A DNA stretch of 64,000 nt from JAGOBP01 sp046328575 (GCA_046328575.1 JAXLWI010000005.1:1-64000); one strand, 5' to 3'. Counted from the stretch's first letter, positions 26,618 through 34,996 are shown. The notes: generated from the letters alone by a model not told the origin. Program-made: numbers and translations.

Positions 26618-27184
26618 ATGACCACCGACGTCAAGAAACCCTCACGTTTAGGTCGATTACTGACGCTGATCTTCGCTGTCGGGCTGAGCCTGGCCATCAT
26701 CTGGTTAACGAATCGCTATCAATCCGAGATTCAAAGTTGGGGCGAGGCTGGCTTACTGGGCCTGTTCGTCGTCAGCGCCATCGGCAATGCCACGCTGATC
26801 ATTCCCGCGCCGGTCTTCGTCGTCGCCTGTGCGGCGGGGCTGGTGTATGGGCCGCTGCAAGTTGGCCTCGTGGCGGCGGCAGGCGCGGCCATCGGTGAAC
26901 TGACCGGTTACCTCGCTGGTTACGGCGGCGAAGCCATCATTCCCGAAGGCAAGATCTATCACTGGCTGCACGATTTCATGCAGCGTCACGGCATGCTGGC
27001 GATCTTCCTGCTGGGCGCGATCCCCAATCCTATTTTCGACGTGGGCGGTCTGATCGCTGGTGTGATGAAAATGCCGGTGTGGAGATTCCTGATCGCCGCG
27101 TGGGCAGGCAAAACTATTCGATTGGGGTTGACGGCCTGGGCGTGTCTAGGCGGCGTCCCATGGTTGCAGCAGATTTTTAGATGA
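26618..27184 (+). CDS. VTT-domain (DedA/SNARE-associated family) membrane protein
   Basis: A 188-residue protein with about five hydrophobic segments. The VTT domain is recognisable by IIPAPVFVVACAAGLVYGPL, GAAIGELTGYLAGYGGE and LGAIPNPIFDVGGLIAGVMK, matching the F/Y-xxx-R and G-xxx-G re-entrant helices of DedA/TVP38 transporters, which move or scramble lipid carriers including undecaprenyl phosphate. Being next to the initiating transferase makes a role in lipid-carrier recycling plausible, but that is inference. Confidence 0.8.
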   Translation: MTTDVKKPSRLGRLLTLIFAVGLSLAIIWLTNRYQSEIQSWGEAGLLGLFVVSAIGNATLIIPAPVFVVACAAGLVYGPLQVGLVAAAGAAIGELTGYLAGYGGEAIIPEGKIYHWLHDFMQRHGMLAIFLLGAIPNPIFDVGGLIAGVMKMPVWRFLIAAWAGKTIRLGLTAWACLGGVPWLQQIFR

Positions 27185-27192
27185 TTGAATCG

Positions 27193-27242
27193 CTAGGACG
27201 CAAAGCGCGCACGGCATTTTACCAACTACTTTGCGTTCTTAG
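27193..27242. repeat. Imperfect inverted repeat (CGCAAAG type)
   Basis: CTAGGACGCAAAG (27193-27205) and CTTTGCGTTCTTAG (27229-27242) are complementary apart from one bulge and one mismatch. It sits after the VTT gene and may terminate it, although only short T runs follow. It resembles the other intergenic hairpin repeats of the window. Confidence 0.55.
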
Positions 27243-27269
27243 TTTCTTTACGGTTGTTCGTTCGATCGG

Positions 27270-27297
27270 TTGACAACTCTTCCTTCCCGGTTATAAT
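27270..27297 (+). promoter_or_regulatory. Sigma70 promoter of the valS T-box transcript
   Basis: Perfect TTGACA (27270-27275), a 16-base spacer and perfect TATAAT (27292-27297). Transcription would begin near 27304, giving a leader of about 360 bases before valS. Confidence 0.88.
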
Positions 27298-27303
27298 CAG
27301 TTT

Positions 27304-27574
27304 TACAACTGAACATGCAACGTTGATCGAGAGGAGTAGGCGCGCGGCTTTTAAGCCGCCGCATCTGCCAGAAATTGAGAGTCACCGGCTGAGAGCTCTC
27401 ATCAGATAGCAGCGCTGAAGGTCGCTCGGGAGTTGATTGATTGAACACGATGTAGATCAATCCGGGTTTGCCCGTTATCGCTCAGAGCGCGGCACGCTCA
27501 CTAAGGTGAGGGTGCTGAACCAAGGTGGTACCACGGAAGCCGTTTTCGTCCTTGTCGATGAAGACGGCTTTTTG
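27304..27574 (+). promoter_or_regulatory. T-box riboswitch controlling valS (transcription attenuation)
   Basis: The leader holds the conserved T-box AAGGTGGTACCACGG (27522-27536), whose TGGT can pair with the ACCA end of uncharged tRNA-Val. It is followed at once by an intrinsic terminator: a 14-bp stem 27537-27550/27557-27570 and T run to 27573. The 5' part has the AGAGGAGTAG Stem I start (from about 27329) and a GAGAG/CTCTC apical arm. The likely specifier codon is GTC at 27421-27423, fitting valine and the downstream valyl-tRNA synthetase. Uncharged tRNA-Val would favour the antiterminator and expression. The specifier assignment is by eye. Confidence 0.9.
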
Positions 27575-27577
27575 TTC

Positions 27578-27650
27578 GTAACGAGTAATGAGTAACGCGT
27601 AACAGACCGAGTGCTCATGACCCTTTACTCGTTACTGGTTACTCGTTATC
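27578..27650. repeat. Heptamer-repeat hairpin (copy B) in the valS leader
   Basis: Left arm 27578-27603 and right arm 27624-27650 are each about four degenerate 7-mers (GTAACGA, GTAATGA, GTAACGC and the complementary GTTACTC, GTTACTG), giving a near-perfect stem of about 26 bp. It lies between the T-box terminator and the valS ribosome site, so it is part of the read-through mRNA. Confidence 0.8.
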
Positions 27651-27667
27651 TTTAGAGGAGCAAGCGA

Positions 27668-30385
27668 ATGTCCGAAACATCAATGCCTAAGACTTACGAT
27701 TTTGCCGCTACCGAGCAGCGACTGTATGACTGGTGGTGGAAGAACGGCTGGTTCAAGCCGGAAGCAGCACGCGATCAAAGCGCTGAGCCGTTCGTGATCT
27801 CGATCCCGCCGCCTAATGTTACTGGCGAACTCCACTGGGGTCACGCGATGTTTGTCAGTGTGGAAGACTTGATGATCCGCTACGCTCGCATGCAGGGCAA
27901 ACGCGCTCTGTGGGTGCCGGGCATGGATCACGCCGGGATTGCCACACAGTTGCAAGTCGAGAAGCAGCTGCTGCGTACCGAAGAAGTCACCAAAGACGAA
28001 CTAGGCCGCGAAGAGTTTGTACGGCGCGTGTGGCAATGGAAGGCTAAGTACGGTGGCATCATCCAGACGCAGATTCGGCGGTTGGGCGCGTCGTGCGATT
28101 GGGATCGCGAGCGCTTTACGCTCGACGACGGGCTGAGCCGCGCCGTGCGCGAGGCCTTCGTGCGCCTGTATGATCAGGGCTTGATCTATCGCGGCACGCG
28201 GTTGGTGAACTGGTCGCCGGGCCTCAAGACCGCCGTGTCCGACATCGAAGTGGAGTATACGGAAGAACAGGCCACGCTGTATTACTTCAAGTACTACATC
28301 AAGGGTCAGGACGGCTACTTGCCTGTGGCGACGATTCGGCCTGAGACGATCCTCGGCGACACCGCCGTGGCGGTGCACCCCGAAGATGAGCGCTACAACT
28401 GGCTCATCGGCCAGACCGCCATCGTGCCGATCATCAATCGGGAAATTCCCGTCATCGGGGATGAGAAGGTCGATCGAGCATTTGGCGGCGGCGCGCTCAA
28501 GATCACGCCGGGTCACGATCCGGTGGACTACGACATCGCTTTGCGCCACAATTTGCCGATCATCAACATCCTGACACTCGATGCGAAGATCAACGAGAAC
28601 GGCGGTAAGTACGCGGGTCTCGATCGGTTTGAGGCGCGCAAACGGTTCTGGGCCGATATGGAAGCCGCAGGCCTGACTCTCAAGACCGAGCCGTACACGA
28701 CCAACATCCCGCGCGCGCAACGCGGCGGCGAGATCATCGAGCCGATGATGTCGACGCAGTGGTATGTGAAGATCAGGCCGTTGGCCGAGAAGGCCTATCG
28801 GGCGGTGGAAGATGGCCGCATCAGGATTATCCCTGAGCGCTTTGAGAAGGTTTACTACAACTGGATGAACCCGGAAACGATCAAAGACTGGTGTATCAGC
28901 CGTCAGTTGTGGTGGGGGCACCGCATCCCAGTGTGGACGTGTCTCGATTGCCAGCATGAATTCGCAGCGCGGATCGATCCGAGCGCGTGTCCCAAGTGCG
29001 GCAGCGCGCACTTGCAGCAAGACCCGGATGTGCTCGACACGTGGTTCTCGTCGGGCTTGTGGCCGTTCAGCACACTGGGTTGGCCCGAGGAAACGCCGGA
29101 CTTCAAGGCGTTCTATCCGACCAGCGTGCTGGAGACCGGTTACGACATCCTGTTCTTCTGGGTGGCGCGCATGATCATGCAAGGCTTGGAAATGACGGGC
29201 AAAGCGCCATTCCATACGGTGTATTTGCATGGTCTGGTGCGCGATGAGCATGGTCGTAAGTTCAGCAAGTCGCTGGGCAATACGCTCGATCCGATCGAGA
29301 TCGTGGACGAGTTCGGCACGGATGCGTTCCGCTTTACGCTGTTGACGATGGGCACGCCCGGCAACGATCTGAACATCGGCTTGAGCCGTGTGGAAGCGAA
29401 TCGCAACTTTGCGAACAAGATCTGGAACGCGGCGCGGTTTGTGATTTCAAATCTGGAAGACGGAAGTTTGAAGTCGGAAATTGGCGAGATGCTTTCTCAA
29501 TTGGAGAATGGTGCTTCCAACTTCCAATCGCTAACGTCTAATCTCCAACTACCCGATCGTTGGATCTTGTCCCGGTTGAACGACACCATCGCAAGTGTGA
29601 CGCGGTTGATGAATGAATATCAGTTTGGCGAAGCGGGCCGACAGGCGTATGAGTTCTTGTGGGGCGAATACGCTGACTGGTATATCGAGATGTCGAAGAT
29701 CCAGTTGAACTCGACGGACAAAGCGGCGAAGGCGCGGACGCTGGCGGTGCTGGCGCACGTCCTCGATCGGACGCTGCGCTTGCTGCACCCCTTCATCCCG
29801 TTCGTAACCGAGGAAATCTGGCAGAACCTGAAATCCGCGACAGGCCGCACGGCGTGGGGCGAAGCGTTGATCATGGCCGCGTGGCCGCAAGCCGGTGTGA
29901 TGGATGCTGCCGCCGAAGCCGACATGGCACTGCTGATGGATGCCATCCGCGCGATTCGCAACGCGCGGGCCGAGCGCAACGTGGAGGCGGGCAAGAAACT
30001 CGCGTCGATGATCGTATCGTCGGAGAAGAGCGCGTTGTATGAAATGCATCGCGCTGAGTTGAGTTTCCTCGCGCGGGTGGACGCCGATGCGCTGTACGTG
30101 ACGAATGAACTGTCGGCCGCGCCGCAAGGCGCACTGCCGATCGTGACCAACGCAGCGACGATCTACCTGCCGCTGGCGCAGATGATCGATGTGGCCGCCG
30201 AGCGTGAACGCTTGAGCAAAGAGCAGAAGGACGTAGCGGCGCAGATCGAACGTCTGACGAAGTTGTTGAGCAGCGACTTTGCCAACAAAGCACCCGCGCC
30301 GGTGATCCAGAAGGAACGCGACAAACTGGCTGATTATCAGGCAAAAGCCGAGAAGTTGAAAGAACAAATCGAGCGGTTAGGCTAA
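27668..30385 (+). CDS. valS: Valyl-tRNA synthetase
   Basis: A 905-residue class I aminoacyl-tRNA synthetase that charges tRNA-Val. It has the HIGH-type motif PNVTGELHWGHAM, an editing (CP1) domain, a zinc-like CxxC region (WTCLDCQHEF, CPKCGSAHL), the KMSKS-equivalent GRKFSKSLGNTLDP, an anticodon domain (LPDRWILSRLND) and a C-terminal coiled coil ending EKLKEQIERLG. Residues about 596-628 are an unusual low-complexity insert encoded by a heptamer hairpin repeat. A strong AGAGGAG precedes the ATG. The KMSKS Met is replaced by Phe (KFSKS), as in many ValRS. Regulated by the T-box upstream. Confidence 0.97.
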   Translation: MSETSMPKTYDFAATEQRLYDWWWKNGWFKPEAARDQSAEPFVISIPPPNVTGELHWGHAMFVSVEDLMIRYARMQGKRALWVPGMDHAGIATQLQVEKQLLRTEEVTKDELGREEFVRRVWQWKAKYGGIIQTQIRRLGASCDWDRERFTLDDGLSRAVREAFVRLYDQGLIYRGTRLVNWSPGLKTAVSDIEVEYTEEQATLYYFKYYIKGQDGYLPVATIRPETILGDTAVAVHPEDERYNWLIGQTAIVPIINREIPVIGDEKVDRAFGGGALKITPGHDPVDYDIALRHNLPIINILTLDAKINENGGKYAGLDRFEARKRFWADMEAAGLTLKTEPYTTNIPRAQRGGEIIEPMMSTQWYVKIRPLAEKAYRAVEDGRIRIIPERFEKVYYNWMNPETIKDWCISRQLWWGHRIPVWTCLDCQHEFAARIDPSACPKCGSAHLQQDPDVLDTWFSSGLWPFSTLGWPEETPDFKAFYPTSVLETGYDILFFWVARMIMQGLEMTGKAPFHTVYLHGLVRDEHGRKFSKSLGNTLDPIEIVDEFGTDAFRFTLLTMGTPGNDLNIGLSRVEANRNFANKIWNAARFVISNLEDGSLKSEIGEMLSQLENGASNFQSLTSNLQLPDRWILSRLNDTIASVTRLMNEYQFGEAGRQAYEFLWGEYADWYIEMSKIQLNSTDKAAKARTLAVLAHVLDRTLRLLHPFIPFVTEEIWQNLKSATGRTAWGEALIMAAWPQAGVMDAAAEADMALLMDAIRAIRNARAERNVEAGKKLASMIVSSEKSALYEMHRAELSFLARVDADALYVTNELSAAPQGALPIVTNAATIYLPLAQMIDVAAERERLSKEQKDVAAQIERLTKLLSSDFANKAPAPVIQKERDKLADYQAKAEKLKEQIERLG
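29454..29550. repeat. Heptamer-repeat hairpin (copy C) inside the valS coding region
   Basis: Left arm units (TGGAAGA, CGGAAGT, TTGAAGT, CGGAAAT, TGGCGAG) and right arm units that are complementary (CTTCCAA, CTTCCAA, CTAATCT, CCAAC) show the same 7-base period and inverted arrangement as the intergenic copies. It stays in frame and encodes about 33 Ser/Asn/Leu/Glu-rich residues just before the conserved LPDRWILSRLN. Confidence 0.7.
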
Positions 30386-30394
30386 CAAACTATC

Positions 30395-30430
30395 ACAGAG
30401 ACACGGAGCGACCCTCCGTGTCTCTGTTTG
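30395..30430 (+). terminator. Terminator-like hairpin after valS
   Basis: A perfect 14-bp stem (30395-30408/30414-30427) with a 5-base loop, followed by TTTG. The short T run makes it weaker than a canonical terminator, but the stem is strong and placed 9 bases after the valS stop. Confidence 0.7.
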
Positions 30431-30578
30431 TAGCCAATGTCGCCGTTTTGCAAAACAGTTTTCGAGAAGTACAATAACTCCGCTTTCGACTTATCTCAGA
30501 CGATTTGAACCTCCAAATTCAGGGTGTAAGCTGAGCCTACCAGTTTCAGTGCGGCAGCTGCTACAGTATGAGTTGAGT

Positions 30579-31436
30579 ATGACTGACGACTCAAAGCGCA
30601 AGACACTGATCTTCCTCCTATTGGCTGCGGTTGTGATGGTCGTGACCGCGGCAGCTTTGCCTCAACTCCAACTCAAACCCGGTCTTCCACTTATGCGTGG
30701 GGACAACACAGGCGCGCTACAACCGGAGGGCGCACCCACCGTGCTAATTTCGGTCAGCACCTTCTTCAAGGCGCTAGTGGGCGCTATCGTCGCGCTGATT
30801 CTGGCTTATGCCGGCTATCAGCTGATCAAGGGAGTTGGCTGGCGGGATATCCTGAAGTCTGTGGTGTTCATCATCATGGTTGCTGTACCTGCACTGGTCA
30901 TCCTGTTTGCCATCGCTAACATTCGAATCACGGTCAAGCCGCTTGAGCCAGAAGTCCTGCCGCCGGTTCTGAGTTCCGAAAGTGCGTCTGCGCCATTGCC
31001 CGGCGATTTTATCTGGCTGGCGTGGATCGGATTAGCGGTAGTGATCGTCCTCTTGGTGGTGTGGTTTGTCTATTGGCGACGAAAACAGATCTCCGTCAAC
31101 GCTCGGTTGCGGCTGGAAGCGGAGCAGGCCTTGCAGGCATTAGAAGCGGGCGCAGACTTCAAAAATGTGATCGTGCGGTGTTATCGACAAATGAGCCTGG
31201 CCCTACAACGTGACCAGGGCCTCGAACGCGAAGAAGCGATGACAGCCCGTGACTTTGAGTCTTTGCTCACGACGCGAGGCTTTCCTGTCGTTCCAGTTCA
31301 GCAACTCACCCGGCTCTTCGAGGCTGCTCGTTACGGCCTATGGCAAACCAATCGCACCGACGAGCAACTGGCTGTTGATTGCTTAAACACGATCGTGCAG
31401 CACAGTCGCGAAAGGCGATCCTCCCCAGTCGTATGA
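30579..31436 (+). CDS. DUF4129-domain membrane protein
   Basis: A 285-residue protein with an N-terminal helix (TLIFLLLAAVVMVVTAAALP), two central helices, a further helix (IWLAWIGLAVVIVLLVVWFV) and a cytoplasmic C-terminal DUF4129 domain (FKNVIVRCYRQMSLALQRDQ, then MTARDFESLL and LTRLFEAARYG). DUF4129 proteins usually sit in operons with MoxR, DUF58 and transglutaminase-like genes, and MoxR and DUF58 follow here. ATG 30579 is preferred over GTG 30549. The stop overlaps the next start (ATGA). Function of the family is not established. Confidence 0.82.
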   Translation: MTDDSKRKTLIFLLLAAVVMVVTAAALPQLQLKPGLPLMRGDNTGALQPEGAPTVLISVSTFFKALVGAIVALILAYAGYQLIKGVGWRDILKSVVFIIMVAVPALVILFAIANIRITVKPLEPEVLPPVLSSESASAPLPGDFIWLAWIGLAVVIVLLVVWFVYWRRKQISVNARLRLEAEQALQALEAGADFKNVIVRCYRQMSLALQRDQGLEREEAMTARDFESLLTTRGFPVVPVQQLTRLFEAARYGLWQTNRTDEQLAVDCLNTIVQHSRERRSSPVV

Positions 31437-32107
31437 AACTCTCGCCACGCACGTCACTTGTCATCCTCCTGTTTGGGTTGGCCCTTTTTCTGGGGATTCT
31501 GTTTCGCGCCTTCATCCTGGATAACTTTGTTACGCCAGTCGCTTTGGTGATATGGGCATTCTGGCGTCTGCTGCTCAGCGTCGATCAGGCTGTCTATTGG
31601 GGCGTGTTGATCGCCGCGGCTGGAGCCTATGCTTTCACCCGCCTGGTTTTTTTCGTCCGAGGCCCAATAACCGTTGAGCCAACCTCGCCATCTGATACGA
31701 ACACTACCCTGCAGCATGTCAATTACTGGCGGACTTTGATCTACCTTACTCAGGACGAGACGGATAAATACAATTCGCTAAGACGCGATCTGAGCCGGAT
31801 GCTCGTCGACCTGTACGCTTCGCAACAACGCGAGGCAGCCCATTTCAAAGTCTACGAGGCGCTGCAGCAGCGCCAGATTCCGCTGCCCGAAGATATTCAT
31901 GCTTTTCTTTTCCCGATTGAACCAGCTGGCCCCACGCGATCCGTCAAGCGAATTCTATCCAATCTTAAGCAGATGGCTAGAAGACGGTTCCGCCATTGGA
32001 CGGGCCGGGATGTGGCGGAATATCATCAATCGATCGAAGACGTGATCCGTTTCATTGAATCAGCATTGGAGACCCAACATGGCGGCGAACAGCGCGACAT
32101 CCGTTAG
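31433..32107 (+). CDS. Membrane protein of the MoxR/DUF58 operon, unknown function
   Basis: A 224-residue protein with two or three N-terminal helices (SLVILLFGLALFLGILFRAF, VTPVALVIWAFWRLLLSV, GVLIAAAGAYAFTRLVFFV) and a basic, helical cytoplasmic half (LRRDLSRMLVDLYASQQ, VKRILSNLKQMARRRFRHW). No known domain is recognised. It overlaps DUF4129 by ATGA and the MoxR gene by 29 bases, so it clearly belongs to the operon. It may anchor or present the MoxR/DUF58 complex, but this is a guess from position. Confidence 0.75.
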   Translation: MKLSPRTSLVILLFGLALFLGILFRAFILDNFVTPVALVIWAFWRLLLSVDQAVYWGVLIAAAGAYAFTRLVFFVRGPITVEPTSPSDTNTTLQHVNYWRTLIYLTQDETDKYNSLRRDLSRMLVDLYASQQREAAHFKVYEALQQRQIPLPEDIHAFLFPIEPAGPTRSVKRILSNLKQMARRRFRHWTGRDVAEYHQSIEDVIRFIESALETQHGGEQRDIR

Positions 32108-33068
32108 TCTTGAGCAAGTTGCCGGGCTTTCAGACAGTATCATCACAGAAGTAGAAAAGGCTGTGGTCGGCAAGCGCGCAGTGCTCACCCAGCTGATGGC
32201 GGCCTTTCTATCGTCCGGCGGCCACATTCTGCTGGAAGATTATCCTGGTCTGGCGAAAACCTTGATTGCGAACAGTTTCGCCACGGCTTTGGGACTGGAC
32301 TTCAACCGCATTCAGTTCACGCCCGATCTGTTACCGGGTGACATCACCGGCGGTTACGTCTTTGACAGCAAGCAGAATGTGTTTCAGTTGCGCCCGGGGC
32401 CGTTGTTTACCAACATCGTCCTGGCCGACGAGATCAATCGGGCCTCGCCAAAAACTCAATCGGCTCTGCTGGAAGCCATGCAGGAATATCAGGTGACGCT
32501 TGAAGGCGAAAGCCTGACGCTGCCCAACCCCTTCATCGTGATCGCTACGCAGAACCCGATCGAGTATGAGGGCACCTTCCCGCTGCCCGAAGCGCAGCTC
32601 GATCGATTCATGGTCAAGCTGTCCATCGGCTATCCCAAGCCTGAAGAAGAGGATGAAATTCTAAAACGGCGGGCCGAGCGTAAGCAGGATCGGGTGGCGC
32701 TGCAAGCCGTAGTCACCCCCGAACTCTTCCTCGGCATGCGAGCGGCTGTCGAAGAGGTCTATGTCGATCCGGATGTCCGGCGTTACATGGTAGATCTGGT
32801 CGCCGCCACTCGCCGTCATCAGCAGGTCGTCGTGGGTGTCAGCCCGCGCGGATCGCTGACACTTCTCAAACTGGCCCGCGCCTGGGCGGCCATTCAAGGC
32901 CGAAACTTTGTGATCCCCGATGATGTGAAGGCGTTTGCTCAGTACGCCCTGGCTCATCGCCTGGTGCTCGATCCTAATTTGTGGGGATCAAAGAAGACCG
33001 ACAATGCAGTGATCGAACAAGTCGTCGCGGCCACGCGTGTGCCTGTGCTTCAAGACGCCCATGCATAA
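32079..33068 (+). CDS. MoxR-family AAA+ ATPase
   Basis: A 329-residue cytoplasmic AAA+ chaperone-like ATPase. The Walker A region reads LLEDYPGLAKTLIA (a Tyr variant of the usual GVPGLAKT), followed by RIQFTPDLLPGDITG, Walker B VLADEINRASPKTQSALLEA, the IATQNPIEYEGTFPLPEAQL sensor region and the arginine finger region LDRFM. MoxR proteins act with DUF58/vWA partners in maturation or remodelling of metal-binding or envelope complexes. The next gene is DUF58 with an 8-base overlap. Substrate unknown. Confidence 0.93.
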   Translation: MAANSATSVSLEQVAGLSDSIITEVEKAVVGKRAVLTQLMAAFLSSGGHILLEDYPGLAKTLIANSFATALGLDFNRIQFTPDLLPGDITGGYVFDSKQNVFQLRPGPLFTNIVLADEINRASPKTQSALLEAMQEYQVTLEGESLTLPNPFIVIATQNPIEYEGTFPLPEAQLDRFMVKLSIGYPKPEEEDEILKRRAERKQDRVALQAVVTPELFLGMRAAVEEVYVDPDVRRYMVDLVAATRRHQQVVVGVSPRGSLTLLKLARAWAAIQGRNFVIPDDVKAFAQYALAHRLVLDPNLWGSKKTDNAVIEQVVAATRVPVLQDAHA

Positions 33069-34338
33069 GCCTCTGACTCTGCTGCTCAGCATAATTGGGC
33101 TGCTATTCGCGGCTGTGCTCACGCGCAATGGCGATCTGGTTTGGTTGGCGCTGCCGTTCCTGACCTACGTGGGAATCGGGATTCTGCGTTCGCCCACCAC
33201 TGGACAGATTCGCTTGCGGGCCACGCGGTCCGCCGCCAAGACCAGTGTTGACGCGGTCACCGCCATCGAGGTCGGCGTTACCATCAGTAATGATGGGGCC
33301 GCGCTCGTTCATCTGCGATTGGTCGATGCGCTGCAAGCCGGGATGAAAATCACGGTGGGCAAGACTGAACAATCGGTGGTGCTGCGAGCCGGAGAAGAGG
33401 CGTTAATCCAATATACCTTTCAATCCGAACGCGGCAGTTTCGCGTGGAAAACGATCCGAGCGGTTGTGCGCGATCCCTTCGGCTTGATCGAATCCCCGAT
33501 CGATCTGCCGGCCGAAGCGGAGATTCGCGTGCAGCCGCAGCTGCGTAAATTTCGCCCGTTTCCCTTGCATCCGCAGGACACGCTGCACTCAGCCGGCTCG
33601 ATCCCCGCTCGTCTGGCGGGCAGCGGCACAAATTTCTGGGGCGTGCGCGAATATCATCCGGGCGATCCCTTACGCCGGCTCGATTGGCGCTTGACGGCCC
33701 GCCATCCGGGCCAGTTTTTCACCAAAGAGTTTGAGCAGGAAGAGATTGCCGACATTGGCTTGATTTTAGATGCCCGCCAAAAAACCGATCTACGGCTTGG
33801 GGAAGACAGCTTATTTGAACACTCAGCCCGAGCCGCCGCTTCGTTAGCCGAAGTGTTTTTGCGGCAGGGCAACCGCGTGAGCCTGCTCATCTATCGGAAG
33901 CACATGGTCAACGTGTTTCCGGGCTATGGCAAAGTGCAGCTTAACCGGATTCTCCGCGCGCTGGCGCAGACAACCACCGAAGAGGAAAGCAGCTTTGACA
34001 GTTTGCAATTCTTGCCGCTCCGCATGTTTTCCAGCCATTCGCTGATTGTGATCCTCAGCCCCTTAGCCGCCGAAGATTGGCAGCTGTTTCCCCGTCTGCG
34101 AGCCTACGGTTATCAAGTATTATTGATTAGTCCGAATACACTCGACTATGCCGGGTCTCTGCTGCCGACCGATCACATCACGCAGCTGGCCAGTCGCCTC
34201 GCCCGCATAGAACGCCAGTCTGAAATCGACAAGATTACCCAACTGTGGATTCCCGTGATCGATTGGCAAGTCGATCAGCCTCTGGCGCCGTTGGTCCGTC
34301 AGGCCCTCGCTCGTTCTCACATCCAACGGCAACGCTAA
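33061..34338 (+). CDS. DUF58-domain protein
   Basis: A 425-residue protein with two N-terminal helices (LTLLLSIIGLLFAAVL, LVWLALPFLTYVGIGIL), a beta-rich extracytoplasmic-type domain, then the DUF58 core GVREYHPGDPLRRLDWRLTA and a degenerate vWA-like region (DIGLILDARQKTDLRLGEDS). DUF58 proteins are partners of MoxR ATPases. It starts at ATG 33061 within the end of the MoxR gene. No transglutaminase gene follows, unlike many such operons. Confidence 0.9.
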   Translation: MHKPLTLLLSIIGLLFAAVLTRNGDLVWLALPFLTYVGIGILRSPTTGQIRLRATRSAAKTSVDAVTAIEVGVTISNDGAALVHLRLVDALQAGMKITVGKTEQSVVLRAGEEALIQYTFQSERGSFAWKTIRAVVRDPFGLIESPIDLPAEAEIRVQPQLRKFRPFPLHPQDTLHSAGSIPARLAGSGTNFWGVREYHPGDPLRRLDWRLTARHPGQFFTKEFEQEEIADIGLILDARQKTDLRLGEDSLFEHSARAAASLAEVFLRQGNRVSLLIYRKHMVNVFPGYGKVQLNRILRALAQTTTEEESSFDSLQFLPLRMFSSHSLIVILSPLAAEDWQLFPRLRAYGYQVLLISPNTLDYAGSLLPTDHITQLASRLARIERQSEIDKITQLWIPVIDWQVDQPLAPLVRQALARSHIQRQR

Positions 34339-34350
34339 GGAGAAAATGGG

Positions 34351-34860
34351 ATGTCGCTGTCAAGCCGAAAAATCTTCAACCGCGTATGTCTAATCGGGTG
34401 TACAACTTGCCTGGCAGTGGGATATGCCATCGTCGCGCAGTGGATAGCCCTCGCCGTGATCGTCATCTCGGGTGTGGTGTGGTTGGTGGCGGTGCACAAA
34501 CGGCTGGCCGCCGAATGGTTCTCAGTGATGCTGGTGATTTTCGTTGGCCTGGCTGCTGTTGGACTATTGACCGGAATTCCTCCGATTCTGATGATCTTCA
34601 GCGCGACCTTGGCGTTGGCGAGTTGGGACCTGGCGCTGTTCGATCGGATGGTGACGGGCCTCTCGAGCACGTCCGCCGAGACCCTCGCCTTGTTTGAGCA
34701 TAACCATTACCAGAGCCTCGCACTGGCGCTGGGACTTGGCTTGTTGATGGCCCTCGGCGGCCGGCTGCTGCGTTTCGAGATCCCCCTGAGCGGTATGATC
34801 TTGCTGGTGTTGCTCGGTCTCTTAGGCTTGGATCGCGTCTGGCGTGGGCTGAGAAACTGA
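34351..34860 (+). CDS. Small polytopic membrane protein, unknown
   Basis: A 169-residue protein with about five hydrophobic helices (for example IALAVIVISGVVWLVAV, VMLVIFVGLAAVGLLTGIP, LALALGLGLLMALGG, GMILLVLLGLLGLDRVW). GGAG before ATG 34351 and a 12-base gap place it in the MoxR/DUF58 operon. Its last three codons (R, N, stop) lie inside a copied end of valS, so its C-terminus was probably created at an insertion junction. Family not recognised. Confidence 0.7.
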   Translation: MSLSSRKIFNRVCLIGCTTCLAVGYAIVAQWIALAVIVISGVVWLVAVHKRLAAEWFSVMLVIFVGLAAVGLLTGIPPILMIFSATLALASWDLALFDRMVTGLSSTSAETLALFEHNHYQSLALALGLGLLMALGGRLLRFEIPLSGMILLVLLGLLGLDRVWRGLRN

Positions 34861-34886
34861 AGGAGCAGATCGAGCGACTGGGGTAG
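34851..34886 (+). pseudogene. Relic copy of the 3' end of valS
   Basis: In this frame the DNA reads EKLKEQIERLG and a stop, identical to the last 11 residues of the intact ValRS 4.5 kb upstream. All nucleotide differences are synonymous (most codons differ at the third base, and the stop is TAG instead of TAA). Similarity stops abruptly on the left. It marks the old or donor valS end at the right border of the DUF4129-MoxR-DUF58 block. Confidence 0.75.
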
Positions 34887-34906
34887 GAAATCGCACTGCA
34901 GAGATG

Positions 34907-34952
34907 CCGAGGGCACAATGTCCGCTAGACTTGTGCCCTCGGTTTACTATTT
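34907..34952 (+). terminator. Intrinsic terminator after the valS relic
   Basis: A perfect 12-bp stem (CCGAGGGCACAA, 34907-34918, with 34931-34942), a 12-base loop and a T-rich tail TTTACTATTT. It ends the MoxR/DUF58 operon today and may originally have been the valS terminator. Confidence 0.75.
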
Positions 34953-34996
34953 GATTTGCTCGCGGCTTCATTCTGATCACGCCTGCAACAGCACAG

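Noticed and set aside
28001..29251. 416-codon open frame on the minus strand opposite valS
   Set aside because: Shadow of the valS codon pattern in GC-rich DNA; the translated product has no recognisable domain and valS is certain.
30386..34886. Complete integrative mobile element
   Set aside because: No integrase, transposase, replication or transfer gene lies between the valS tail copies; only the border duplication supports insertion, so it is reported as a finding and not as an element.
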